A DNA stretch of 64,000 nt, taken from the NCBI RefSeq assembly GCF_026914185.1, contig NC_070569.1, positions 310,001 to 374,000 on the forward strand. The letters are read 5' to 3'. The position numbers were made by a program, and so were the translations under genes. The notes beneath the pieces are model-generated. The model worked only from the letters and a program-made list of their open reading frames with translations. It was not told the DNA's origin and did no database searches. The stretch is from Puccinia triticina (taxonomy: Eukaryota; Basidiomycota; Pucciniomycetes; Pucciniales; Pucciniaceae). This document shows positions 12,001-24,000 of the stretch, piece by piece (positions within the stretch are counted from its first letter, which is position 1; every line of letters begins with the position of its first letter).

Positions 12001-15000
12001 TACTATCACTTGCGTGAATCCTAGTAGAGAATAGAGCAGCGGGGAGAAAATCCTCCCACCGTTTGGGGTCCCCAGTTGTATTCAGGCGGAAAAGAGCCTT
12101 CTCCAGGATACCATTAAACCGTTCACATTTCCCGTTGGTACGGGGGTGATAACCAGAAGTATTAAGCTTCTTAACCCCTGCCTTGGCCAAAAAGCTGGCA
12201 AACCCGGCAGACAAAAAGTTGGACCCGCGGTCCGTGAGGAACTCGCGAGGTAACCCAAAAGGGGTGATCACATGATCAAACACGGCCTCCGCGATAGCGT
12301 CCGCCGTAGCGTTCTTTAGAGGAATGGCTATTGGCCAGGATGTACAATGGTCGACAATAGTCAATGTGAGCCTGAGCCTCTATAGTGGCTACAGGACACA
12401 AGAAAAGTGGGAGGCACTGGTTGTATTTCTTGGTATAAAGAACTACAATCAGAGAGAAGAGAGAAAGAGAAAGAAAGAGAAAGAGACAGAGAATATAATG
12501 ATCTGGAGGGGGTCTATCTACTCCTTGTAGGAGGATCCTCAAAAGTCTACTTGAATCACCTGGAAAAGTGATAAGGACAGCTGTGCCAGACCAACAAGGG
12601 CTACAGCCTCCGCGCGCACCAAGGAGACGGTGGGGGGACACAGAATAGTAATACTAATCTGCTCTGATTTTTAGACTGAGTCTAGGATTAACAGAGTAAC
12701 CTTTGATCTTGAGAATAGTAGAGGTGAAAGCAATAAAGAGGAGCAATCAGGAGGCACAGAGAATCACTCTGGATAATCAAGGTTCAAATGAAGAGTATAC
12801 TTACTGTCAATATCCTAGGCGCCTGTGACGGTAGGAGTACTGGGAGCGTGGTATCCTCTTGTAAGGTGATCCTGGGTTATCTACGGGGTGGTTCTGGGTG
12901 GTCTGAAGTCTGTAGATCCTCCTCAGGCAAGGGGGATCCTGACTTCGAAAATTTTCACAGTTTGCTTATGTAATTACATATGTACATGTGGTTTGGCGCG
13001 CCTGGTAGCGCTGACACGTCACAACTGCGCATGCGCGCCACAACTCAAGGACTCAGGGAAGGAGTAGAGTTACAAAGAATTGGTGAGTTGTAACTAGGGT
13101 TAAAATTGCGTGAGGAAACAGAATATGAAGTCAGAATAAGGATATCTCTTAAGATGGAAAAGATATAAAGCAATTCATATGTAAAAGTAGATAAAAGGCA
13201 GACTTTGGGTCAGCTGTGATGACTCTAAGGCTGACATTCCCTACCACCAAAAAGGTTGGATTTCTGTAAGAAATTAAACCATAGGGGTAGACCTCTTTTC
13301 ACTTCTGAACTTCCTGAGAAGGATAGCAGAGTCTGGAATGTCCTTCTCTAGGAGCCATTCATCATGGTCAGCACTCATACCCTTGTATCTAGCTAAGTAC
13401 ATCATCACATCTCTGTTCTCTACTCTCAATCTTTTCTCTCTGAGAATCTTCTGTATGACTTTATTCTGAGGGGTCTTATCCATGGGGGGAATAACAACTT
13501 TAACCTTCTGTCTCAAGGGGAACTTATCTGGATTGGGGTCTTTGTATGGTTTCACCAAGCTGACAGGAAATGTAGGATGTTTTCTGCTGAACTCTTCAGT
13601 CAGAATCACTTCTACAGCATTCTTCCCATGTAAAGCTTTCACAAAGAATGGTCCAGTGAAGGAGTCTCTCATCTTCTTAGGGCCAGACAGGTTGTTAAAG
13701 TTTGCAGTGGATATTAGGACTTTATCACCAACTTTAAAGCATGGTTCTTTGTGAGTCTTGTCCCATCTCTCTTTGTTGTAGGATGTAGCTTCTGTTATGC
13801 ATTGTTCTGCATGTTTTCTAGCTTTCTCAAAGATTTTCCCATAGGCAAGAGCAGTAGGATGAATGTCTACAGAGTCTTGTTTCAAGAAATTCCTGGGAAG
13901 GTTTGGGATCCAGCCTTTCTCCAGGATGGCAGGAGGTTTTCCAGTAGTTGAATGTATGCTGGTGCAATAAGCTAGCTCAAGGATTGGTAGGAGTGAAACC
14001 CAGTCATGAGTGTAACCATCATTGTCTTTGAATTCTAGACCATATGCACAAAACCTCCTGATCATGTCTTCAAGTGTTTGGATCATCCTTTCAGCTAATC
14101 CATCAGTCTGAGGGTGGTAAGCAGTGGAGAAGGAGAGTTTTGTTCCTAGCATGCTATGTAAGCCAGTCCAGAATTCAGATGTGAACTTAGGATCTCTGTC
14201 AGAGATGATGATTCTGGGGATGCCAGTTCTAGGCATTACTCTGTTCCAAAACAGTATGGCAGTGTCCATGGCAGAGTCATCTTTGAAGCAGGGTACAAAT
14301 ATTGGGGTCTTAGAGTATCTGTCTACTATTACCAGACAAGCATTGAAACTAGCAGCTCCTCCAGGGGACAAGGATGTTACCCAATCCATGTTAATCACAT
14401 CCCATGGCTTTGAAGGTTCTTCTATTTTCATCAGCAGTCCAAATCTCTTGCCTGTGGCTTTATTGGCTTTCTGGCATCTATCACAGGAAGAGCAGTATTC
14501 ACCAGTGTCTTGTCTCCAATTAGCCCACCAAGCAGTATCAGCTACTTTTTCCAAAGTTCTGTCTTCAGAAAGATGACCAGAGTAGACACTGTCATGGCAT
14601 TCATGCAAGATTGTGTTAATGCTGTCTTTATCAGCTAGAACCAGCACAGAATTGTGTTTTTCTCTGAAGTAGATGAGGCCATCAAAAAGTGAGAATCTTC
14701 CTTCATCATATAACTTTCTCCAAGGTTCCTGTAGAGAGTTTTTTAGTTGGGAATCCTTGGCATCCTTCAGCAAAAGCTCAGACAAGATAGTAGTGTTCTT
14801 GTCTTGCTGGTAACCTTCTCTTACTGAGTCAAAGAATTCATTCTTGAAGGTAGAGACATGTATACCCATGATGGGGAACCTATCATCATCTTTATCTTCT
14901 GGGTCATAAGCAGGGTTACTTGGATCATTTGGTAAAGCCCATCTGCTGAGTCCATCAGCATTCTTGTGAATGTTCCCATCTCTGTGGATGATGGTCATAT

Positions 15001-18000
15001 TGCCTCTGTATTCCTGAATGGCAATCTGCCACCTGAGCATATGTCTGTTGGGAGTCTTCATGTTCAGCAGAGATCTCAGAGCTATGCAATCTGTTACAAC
15101 ATGAAAGACACTGCCATCCAAGTAGTAATGGAGTTTTTCTAGGGCCCAAACTAGACATAAGCATTCAAGTTGACTAGCACCATATCTTGTTTCACTGTCC
15201 TTTAGTTGTCTGGATATGAAAACAATGGGTCCTTCTTTCCTCACTCCATCAATAACTTGGACTTGGTGTAAAGCAGCACCTAGACCAGTCATGCTAGCAT
15301 CTACATATAGTGTAAAGGGATGGGCCCAGTCTGGGAACAGTAGTAAGGGTGCTGTAGTCAGTTTCTCTTTCAACAAGTTGTATGCCACTATCCTATGATG
15401 AGTCATCTCATATATGACATCAATCCTAGTTAGCTCAGTAAGAGGTTTTGCTATCTCAGCAAACTTCTCAATGTGCTGTCTGTAGTAACCAGCAAAACCA
15501 AGAAAGGATTGCATTTCCTTCCTGCTACTAGGCACAGGATTTTGGAGGACAGCAGCTACTTTGTTCTGATCTATTCCTATAGCAATTCCAGAAACAAGAT
15601 GGCCTAGAGCTTTGATCTGGTCAAACCCAAAGTTACACTTCTTCAAGGAGATTTTCATGTTCATGTTGATGACAACTTTAAGTATCCTGTCTATCCTAGT
15701 CAGGTGTTCCTCCCAAGTATTGGACATAATGATAATATCATCAATGTAGATAATGACCCACTTCTCATCAATTTCTTTTCTGAACTCAATGTCCATCATC
15801 CTCTGGAAATGAGAGGGGGCATTCTTGATTCCAAAGAGCATTCTCATGTATTCATATATTCCTTTGTGCATAATGATCCTAAGTAGGTGTCTGGAATCTT
15901 CTGCAATGACATTTTGATGAAAACCTTTGAGTACATCCATGCTAGTCAGAAATTTGGCTTTGGCTAGATTGTTCAGAGTTTCAATGATTTTTGGAATAGG
16001 ATATCTGTCTGAAGCAGTGTAGGAGTTTAGGGCTCTGAAATCTCCTACCATTCTGGACTTCCCATTATGCCAGGCAATAATAACAGGAGTGGTGATTTCA
16101 ACTACTTCATTATGGCCAACTTTCCTCAGAACATTCAGGTTTACTAGTTCTTCAATATGTTGCTCAAGAGCTTCTCTGCTTTTGGGGCTAGCAGGATAAG
16201 GAGGTCTTCTGAGAAGAGGAGGATAAGGCCTTTCAGTTGTTAACTTGAGATGAACTTCATGACCTTTAATGGCACCAAGAGGTTGGTTGGTGTTAGAGAA
16301 AGCAAGTTTGTTATTAAAGAGGACTTCAAATAGCTTCTCTTTCTGCTCAATAGTTAACTTATCACTGAACTTGGCTTCACAGAGTTCTTCCACAATAAAT
16401 TGCTGCAGTTGAGGGTGGGACTTCTTTACAGCAGAAATTTCATTGGAAGGACTCATTTTCTCCAGATGATGAGATTTAAAACTGAATTTCTTCCTCTTGT
16501 TTTCATTTCCAATGGTAAAGAATCTCTCTTTGCTGTTAGTGATATCAAAACCATAAAGAGACATGTAATCATTCCCAAGGATAAGGTAGTTTATTCTTGC
16601 ATTTTTCATAACTACAAATTCTGCTAGAATTCTAATGGAACCTTTAGTGTGAGGGAAAATTAAAGCCATTTCTATTATGCCCATTGGCTGTAACTGATCA
16701 CTACAACTATGGAATTTGGCATGATTGATTGGCATGAGCTTGTTCTCCCACTCAGGTATTATAGAATCTAGCAATTTGTTGCTGATGATTGAACAAGAAG
16801 CTCCACTATCAAGAAGGCATGAGTGCTCTCTGGAGTCAATAAGGACAGTAGTAAGATTAGCTTTTCCAGTGAGATGAGCTTTTCCTCTATCAGGTTTACA
16901 TTTCATGAGTCTGGCATCCTCTATATGAGAAGACTGGCAGGATTTGTCCCAGGTCTGGGGTTGATGAGTCTCTGCTTGGATTTCAGCAATGGAGAAGTCT
17001 TGGTTTATCTCACATTCTACAGCATGAGCTCCAAAACCAAAGTCAACCAAAGGATCATAGTTGCCACCATTTCCATTGTCCATGGCAAGGATCATGTGGT
17101 TGGTTCTATGGTTCTCTTCTTCCTCATCTAGTTCAGATTCAGACTTTTGCTGTTCACCTTGATCTTCTCCATTATCACTCTTGGGATCATCATCATCATC
17201 CATTCCTACATTATTGATTCTGTTCTTCTTCTTAGGGCATTCCCTGGAGAAGTGGCCAGTTTGTTTGCAGAAATGACATATGAGTTTTTCTTTCTCAGGG
17301 GCATAGGCAGGATTCTTTTTGGCAGAGGAGTCAGATGGCTTATCAGCTTTCTCAGGGGCAGCACTGTTTCTCCAATGGGATCTATTTGGAGTATTATAAT
17401 TGTTTGACACAGGCTTGTTTCTTTTCATAACTCTGTCTATGACCTCTTCAGCAATTATAACCATGTCTTCAAAGCTCATTTCAGTAGCATCTCTCTTGTA
17501 TCTGCTTTTAACAGCATGCTCAAGGTTTGCAGGGCATTGCTTTAGAATCTTCTCACAAATGAGATACTCACTGAGCTCAGGTTGGTAAGCTTTCAGTCTT
17601 TCTCTTTGGGTACCAAACCATTTATGGATTTTTCTCCCATCATAGGCAAAGTGATCTCCTTCAAACTCTTGTTGCATTTTCCATTTCCAGTTCTCAGTAC
17701 CAAATTTGTTTCCGATGGCACTCTTCCACCAGGCCCAAGACTTGTTCCCACACTTATCTCTAATTCCAAGATACCAATTTCTTGCAGTGTCAGTTAGCAG
17801 TATTGTCAATCTACTGATTATCATGTTATCAAGCATCAAGTAGTCTCTAACAAGGATGTCTGTGTTCTTAATCCAAAGCTCATGATTATAGGGTAATTCT
17901 CCTGAGAACTTATCCCATTCACTATTCTTTGGTATGCTCTTCCACAGCTCTCTCCTCATGTCATAGTCAATTGGTCCATGATCAATATAAGGGAATTCAT

Positions 18001-21000
18001 CATTGGCATTAGGACTATTTTCATTAACAGTTGGCTTATAGGAATTGGCTCTAGTATGATGATGGGAGTCAGGTAAAGGGGTACTGTCCCAATTAGGAAC
18101 GGGTCTGTGGGAATCAGAATGCTGGGGATGCTTCTTATGCTCCTTATTATTTTGCTCTTCCTGCTGGACATTAAGCATTGGATTGTTGTAGCTAATATGA
18201 GGAGGGTGATCTCTGTTCACAGGTTCTATGAGGGCTTCCAGTCTAGAATTCACACTGTTAACCACAGAAGAAATGTCACTGCATCTCCTTTTTACCTGCT
18301 CAAATCTGTTATGCTCATTGACTTGAAGGTCACTCATCTGATTCTCAAGGGAAGATAATTTGTTGCTCATTTTATCTTCCATTGTGGACAGGTTCTTACC
18401 AAGTGTATCCATGTTTGATTGGCATTGGGACTCATTTACTAGGATCAAATCTTGGACACTCTCTAGTTTTTCATCAATGTGTTTTCTCAGTTGCTCCAAT
18501 TCAAGGTGGCTCACACTTGATTTTTCTCTGGTATGTTCACTCAGGTGGGACAGGATATAATCAAGCAGAGTGGGCATAAATTCCTCTTTAAATATTTCTA
18601 GGACAGAATGATTTAAAGCTTCCTTGAAATTGTTCACACATGAGTCTAACAAGGTACCAGGAATGGTTTCAACAGTTCCAGTCAAATCAGACAAAAATTT
18701 AGAGAAAAGGACTTGAAGTTTTTCTTCTACTAATAGGGGACCATTATTAGACAGATTGTTGGTTAAGTTGTTAAGGAAAAATTCTCTGCTAGAGGGGCTA
18801 GAGAGATTATCAGAGTCTAGGCTTAAGCCTACAGGAGAATCAGAATTTAGTGAGAATTTCCTCTGCCTCTCCCTCTCCCTCGTCTGCGGCTCCTGCCGCT
18901 GGTGATTCTCATCAGGAACTCTCCTACATTGAGAATCCTGTGAGTTTCCGCTACGCCCTGATCCCTGTTCCTCCCGTATCCTCTCCAACCTTGCGAAGAG
19001 GCTCGGTGCTGTTGGTGCCCGGCTTGACCGCCCCATTGTTGATAATGGGGTTGATGTTGATGGTATTGCGCGTTGTTGTGATGCTGATACGGGTGGTGGC
19101 GCGGAGCTTGGTTCCCACCGTGGTGTATAGAAGCTTGCGGGCGTGTAGCTACTGACTGCTGCGGCGGCGGCGGAGGGGCCCTCTGGCCTTGCTGATGCGT
19201 ATGCGCCTGGGAGTGCTGGTCTGGTTGATGGAGTTGCATAGGCGCTGGCGTAGGAGAGGCTATTGGGAGCCTGTGGTTGGGGTGCGGCGCCAAAACCGTG
19301 CTCATCGTGGCAGGGGGAGCTGTCGTGGATGTTGGAGGAGCTTACATCGGCGGGGGTTGCTCTGTTGGAGGTCTGTTGTACAGAGACCGCTCCAGTTCGT
19401 TCAATTCTGCGCGAGGAATCCACTCCTGACATAGGCGCAAAGAATCCTCCCGCCCTACTAACTCCTCGATCAAGTCCTGCGTGGTCGCGGCTTGAGAGAG
19501 AATCATCCGCATGGTTCTCACGTTCTGGGACTCCCTGGCCCTGACGAACAAATCGAATTGGTCGTTGAATAGGTGGACTAAACTCGCTATCTCGCTCTCC
19601 TCCTGGATGATTTCCATTGGGGCGTGCGTTTCTGCCGGTGTGGTGACTTTTTTCGTGGCGCCCATGGCGCAGTGGATCCCTCAACTTTTCAGCCATCAAG
19701 ACATCAGCTCATGGGCGTCAAGGTCAATTAGCGCGCGTCGCGCGCGGTGGAATCCGCAAGACGTTTCAGGATTAGGCCTTGGTTTTCTTTTGTGTTTGCT
19801 TGGTTGCTTTTCATTTTCTTTTCCTGTCTTATGTTCTTCCATTTCTAAAAAGCGCGCGTTGGAAAGGTTTTTGTTATGCGGAGGGTTGGTTTTTCTCCTG
19901 TTGCTGTTGTTTCTTGCTTCTTACTCTTCCGTGGTTGTTGTTGTTGTTGCGCGCTTGTGCGCGCGGGTGTATGATGACTTGTCCGCAGCATGTCACAGTT
20001 CCCGGAGTCTGAGTTCAGCTCGAACTCAGAAGATGGGGCGGCATGGGAATTCGTCTGAACCAAAATTTTCCTTGTCAGATCATCTCATCAACTCAAATCT
20101 AAAGTTCCTTGATCCTTTGTTCACCGATATACTCGCGGAGCTTCTGAGTTTCCCCTCTCAGCCCCGCGCCGATCCTCTTCGAGATTCTTTTCCTCTAAGA
20201 TCACGGTTCCCGGTCCAGTTCGCCGGCTTTTTTTCCCAGATTCCCAACAAATAAACTACCGCCAACGGGAATCTACCTCCCGTCGTCTCAAAACAAAATC
20301 CCCTTCCATTTCCGCTATCGTCGATTCCCCAGACTCACACATCACCCGGATCACCGTGAAGGCAGCGCACCAGCGCAACATTCCCTTCTAGTAACTGCCA
20401 ACGGCCCAGCACCGGTCGGAGTTCCACACCGGCTGTTGGACCGGTGGTTGGGTCGGAGCAAACGGATGAAGGGCCAAGTCCGGTGAAGTCCCCGGCCTCA
20501 AGCCTTCTTGGTTGGTAGGCTGGGGGGGCTGCGGATTCGTCGTTTGGAAGCTGTCTAGCGGGATCATTTGTTCCCTCTCGACTGGTCTCGGCACCGGTGT
20601 AGACCTGTTCGACGCCAGAGCTAGGGAAGTTTCCCTCGGATTGTAGAGAGCTGGGGGGATTCCCGTGTCCGACGGCAAGGTTTCCTCCTGGGGGAATTGA
20701 AGAAAATCCTCTCCTAGCGGAGGCAAAGCTGATTCTAGCTCTTCGAAGCCTCTCCTTGGCGGCGGGGCTGAGTTGGTATCGGAGTCTCTGCTCTGCTGAG
20801 AGGTCTCTTCCATTTCTAAGATGGGGAGGCATTTTATGTAGGATTTATTATTAGTTTTTTGTGTTTTTATATTTTATTTATTCAGAATAAAAGAAGTAAG
20901 GAAATAAAAAAGTAATAAAAATACCTGAAGCTCTAGCTTTAGCGGAAAGTCTGCGGCTTTTGCGCGTAGTAGAAGAGATTTTTTTCTTCTTTTCCTTAGC

Positions 21001-24000
21001 TTTGGTCTTAGCTGGAGGTTCAGAAGTCCAGTCGGCTATGTTGACAGCGGCGGTGACCTTTTTTCGACCGACTTTTGGGTATGTAGTAGTAGCAATGGGC
21101 GTCCACGACGTGCTACTAATCAAGTTACCGTTTTGCGGAGTAGCTATAATCCTATTTTCGTAGTCTTCTTCCTCTGCGCTATCCTACGGCGTTAGGAAAA
21201 AATTTACGGTCACTATTGGCAATTATGCTTCGGAAGGAGAGGAATCTTTTGAGCATACTCCGATTTTCGATATCTCTTCTTGATTCGACGGTACAGGGGA
21301 ATCAATGGAGGATAAGTCGGACGAAGGAATAAAAAGGCCCGCAGAGGAGTCGCAATTCTGCACTTTCACGAGTAGAAGAGACGTAAAAAAAATTTTCAAG
21401 GGTTCAGTTAGGGATTTAACCAATATACACTTCAAGGATAATTAAATTTCCCAAAAAAAATACTCAAAGTTTGAGGTTGGGAAAATCATTGAAAAAAAAT
21501 CACTCGGTGCTGAAAAAAAATGCAAACTGAGCGTGCTCAGCCAAAAAAATAAAAATTTGTCAGACTGAGTAAAAAACAATGGGGCACATTTTTGGGGTGA
21601 TTTTTTGGACGGGCCTGCACAAGGCCCGCATGGGCCCCTAACAGGCCCGTTGGGCCCATTGAAAAAGTAGTATTTGTTTGGAATTCTGATGCTCTGCTAA
21701 AATGTGAAATGGGTCAAACTGAATAACAAACATGGGGGTACATTTTTGGTGAGATTTTTTGGACGGGCCTGAATGAGGCCCACATGGCCCCCACAAAGCC
21801 CACTGGGCCCATTGAAAGAGTAGCCTTGGTTAAGAAAGCATATGCTCAGCTAAGAAATAAAATGTGTCAGACTGAGTAAAACCCCCAGGGGCACATTGTT
21901 GGGGAGGCTTTTTGGACGGGCCTACAGCAGGCCCGTATGGGCCAACAGGGTTCCAAGGAAAAGGAAAGGGCCTGGACATACATTCTGTGAGTGCACAAAT
22001 GTAATACAGATGTCAGAAGCCCTTCAATATCTTCTGTTGATTAGTGGTCAATTGGTGCTGTTCTGAAACATCATATATGGGCATTCTTGACCAAGAATAC
22101 TTCTGGGTTGGCCGAACCAGCTTTGGGTGGGCCCTGACGGGCCTGATGCAGGTCTGTCAATAAGCCCTCCCCAAAAGTGTGGCCCTATGCTTTTTACTCA
22201 GGTTGACACATTTTTGCTTCTTAGCTGAGCATAGGCATTCTTGACCAAGGCTACTCTTTCAATGGGCCCAGTGGGCTTTGTGGGGGCCATGTGGGCCTCA
22301 TTCAGGCCCGTCCAAAAAATCTCCCCAAAAATGTACCCCCATGTTTTTTATTCAGTTTGGCCCATTTCACATTTTAGCAGAGCATTGGAATTCCAAACAA
22401 ATACTACTTTTTCAATGGGCCCAACGGGCCTGTTAGGGGCCCATGCGGGCCTTGTGCAGGCCCGTCCAATAAATCACCCCAAAAATGTGCCCCATTGTTT
22501 TTTACTCAGTCTGACACATTTTTATCTTTTTGGCTGAGCACGCTCAGTTTGCATTTTTTTTCAGTACGGAGTGATTTTTTTTCAATGATTTTCCTAACCT
22601 CAAACTTTGAGTATTTTTTTTGGGAAATTTAATTATCCTTGAAGTGATAGAACCAATTTGAGATAATTTTGAGAGATTTTTAGCGTTAGTAGTATGTGTA
22701 GAAAGAATTTTTTCTTAATTTTTCGAATTTTTTAGAATTTTTTGTTTAATTTTTTCAGGATGATCAGTCCTTGGCTTTTTAAGCAGTCTAGAAGTATGGA
22801 AAAGGAGGATATTTCCCGATGAGGCCCCCAATTGTGAGCCTGAGCCTCTATAGTGGCTACAGGACACAAGAAAAGTGGGAGGCACTGGTTGTATTTCTTG
22901 GGATAAAGAACTACAATCAGAGAGAAGAGAGAAAGAGAAAGAAAGAGAAAGAGACAGAGAATATAATGATCTGGAGGGGGTCTATCTACTCCTTGTAGGA
23001 GAATCCTCAAAAGTCTACTTGAATCACCTGGAAAAGTGATAAGGACAGCTGTGCCAGACCAACAAGGGCTACAGCCTCCGCGCGCACCAAGGAGACGGTG
23101 GGGGGACACAGAATAGTAATACTAATCTGCTCTGATTTTTAGACTGAGTCTAGGATTAACAGAGTAACCTTTGATCTTGAGAATAGTAGAGGTGAAAGCA
23201 ATAAAGAGGAGCAATCAGGAGGCACAGAGAATCACTCTGGATAATCAAGGTTCAAATGAAGAGTATACTTACTGTCAATATCCTAGGCGCCTGTGACGGT
23301 AGGAGTACTGGGAGCGTGGTATCCTCTTGTAAGGTGATCCTGGGTTATCTACGGGGTGGTTCTGGGTGGTCTGAAGTCTGTAGATCCTCCTCAGGCAAGG
23401 GGGATCCTGACTTCGAAAATTTTCACAGTTTGCTTATGTAATTACATATGTACATGTGGTTTGGCGCGCCTGGTAGCGCTGACACGTCACAACTGCGCAT
23501 GCGCGCCACAACTCAAGGACTCAGGGAAGGAGTAGAGTTACAAAGAATTGGTGAGTTGTAACTAGGGTTAAAATTGCGTGAGGAAACAGAATATGAAGTC
23601 AGAATAAGGATATCTCTTAAGATGGAAAAGATATAAAGCAATTCATATGTAAAAGTAGATAAAAGGCAGACTTTGGGTCAGCTGTGATGACTCTAAGGCT
23701 GACAGTCAAGATCCAATTGTATCCCGCCTTATAACTCTCCGGCATCTTAATGAAGTCGGAGGACCATCGCTCAAACGGCATCACCGCAGGCAGAGGGACC
23801 TGAAGGCCTGTTTCCTGCGACGTGTGCGCACGTTCATGCACTTGGCACGGCGCACAAGTAGCAATATAACTTTTAACATCCTCGTAGCGCCTGGGCCACC
23901 AACCTCGACCACGCAGCACCTGTAAAGTGCAGTCACGGCCCCGGTGGCCTAAATCATCATGAACCACTCGAAGTAGATCGAACCGGTGTGCCAGTGGGAT

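Larger units (their letters stand above)
12365..23704 (-). mobile_element. Ty3/gypsy chromovirus B inside element A integrase
   Basis: LTRs of 872 bases at 12365-13236 and 22833-23704 begin TGTGAGCC and end GGCTGACA as written on the plus strand. The target duplication GTCAA is at 12360-12364 and 23705-23709. In minus orientation the primer site begins two bases inside the 5' LTR (TGGGGGCCTCATC...) and a purine tract GGTGGTAGGGAA abuts the 3' LTR. By eye the LTRs differ at only about two positions (near 12436 and 12535), fewer than element A per base, as expected for the inner element. Total length is 11,340 bases including a 1.2 kb foldback insertion. Confidence 0.96.

Noticed and set aside
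19511..20254. 247-codon plus-strand frame
   Set aside because: It is antisense to the element B leader, has low-complexity Leu/Ser runs and overlaps better-supported minus-strand frames.
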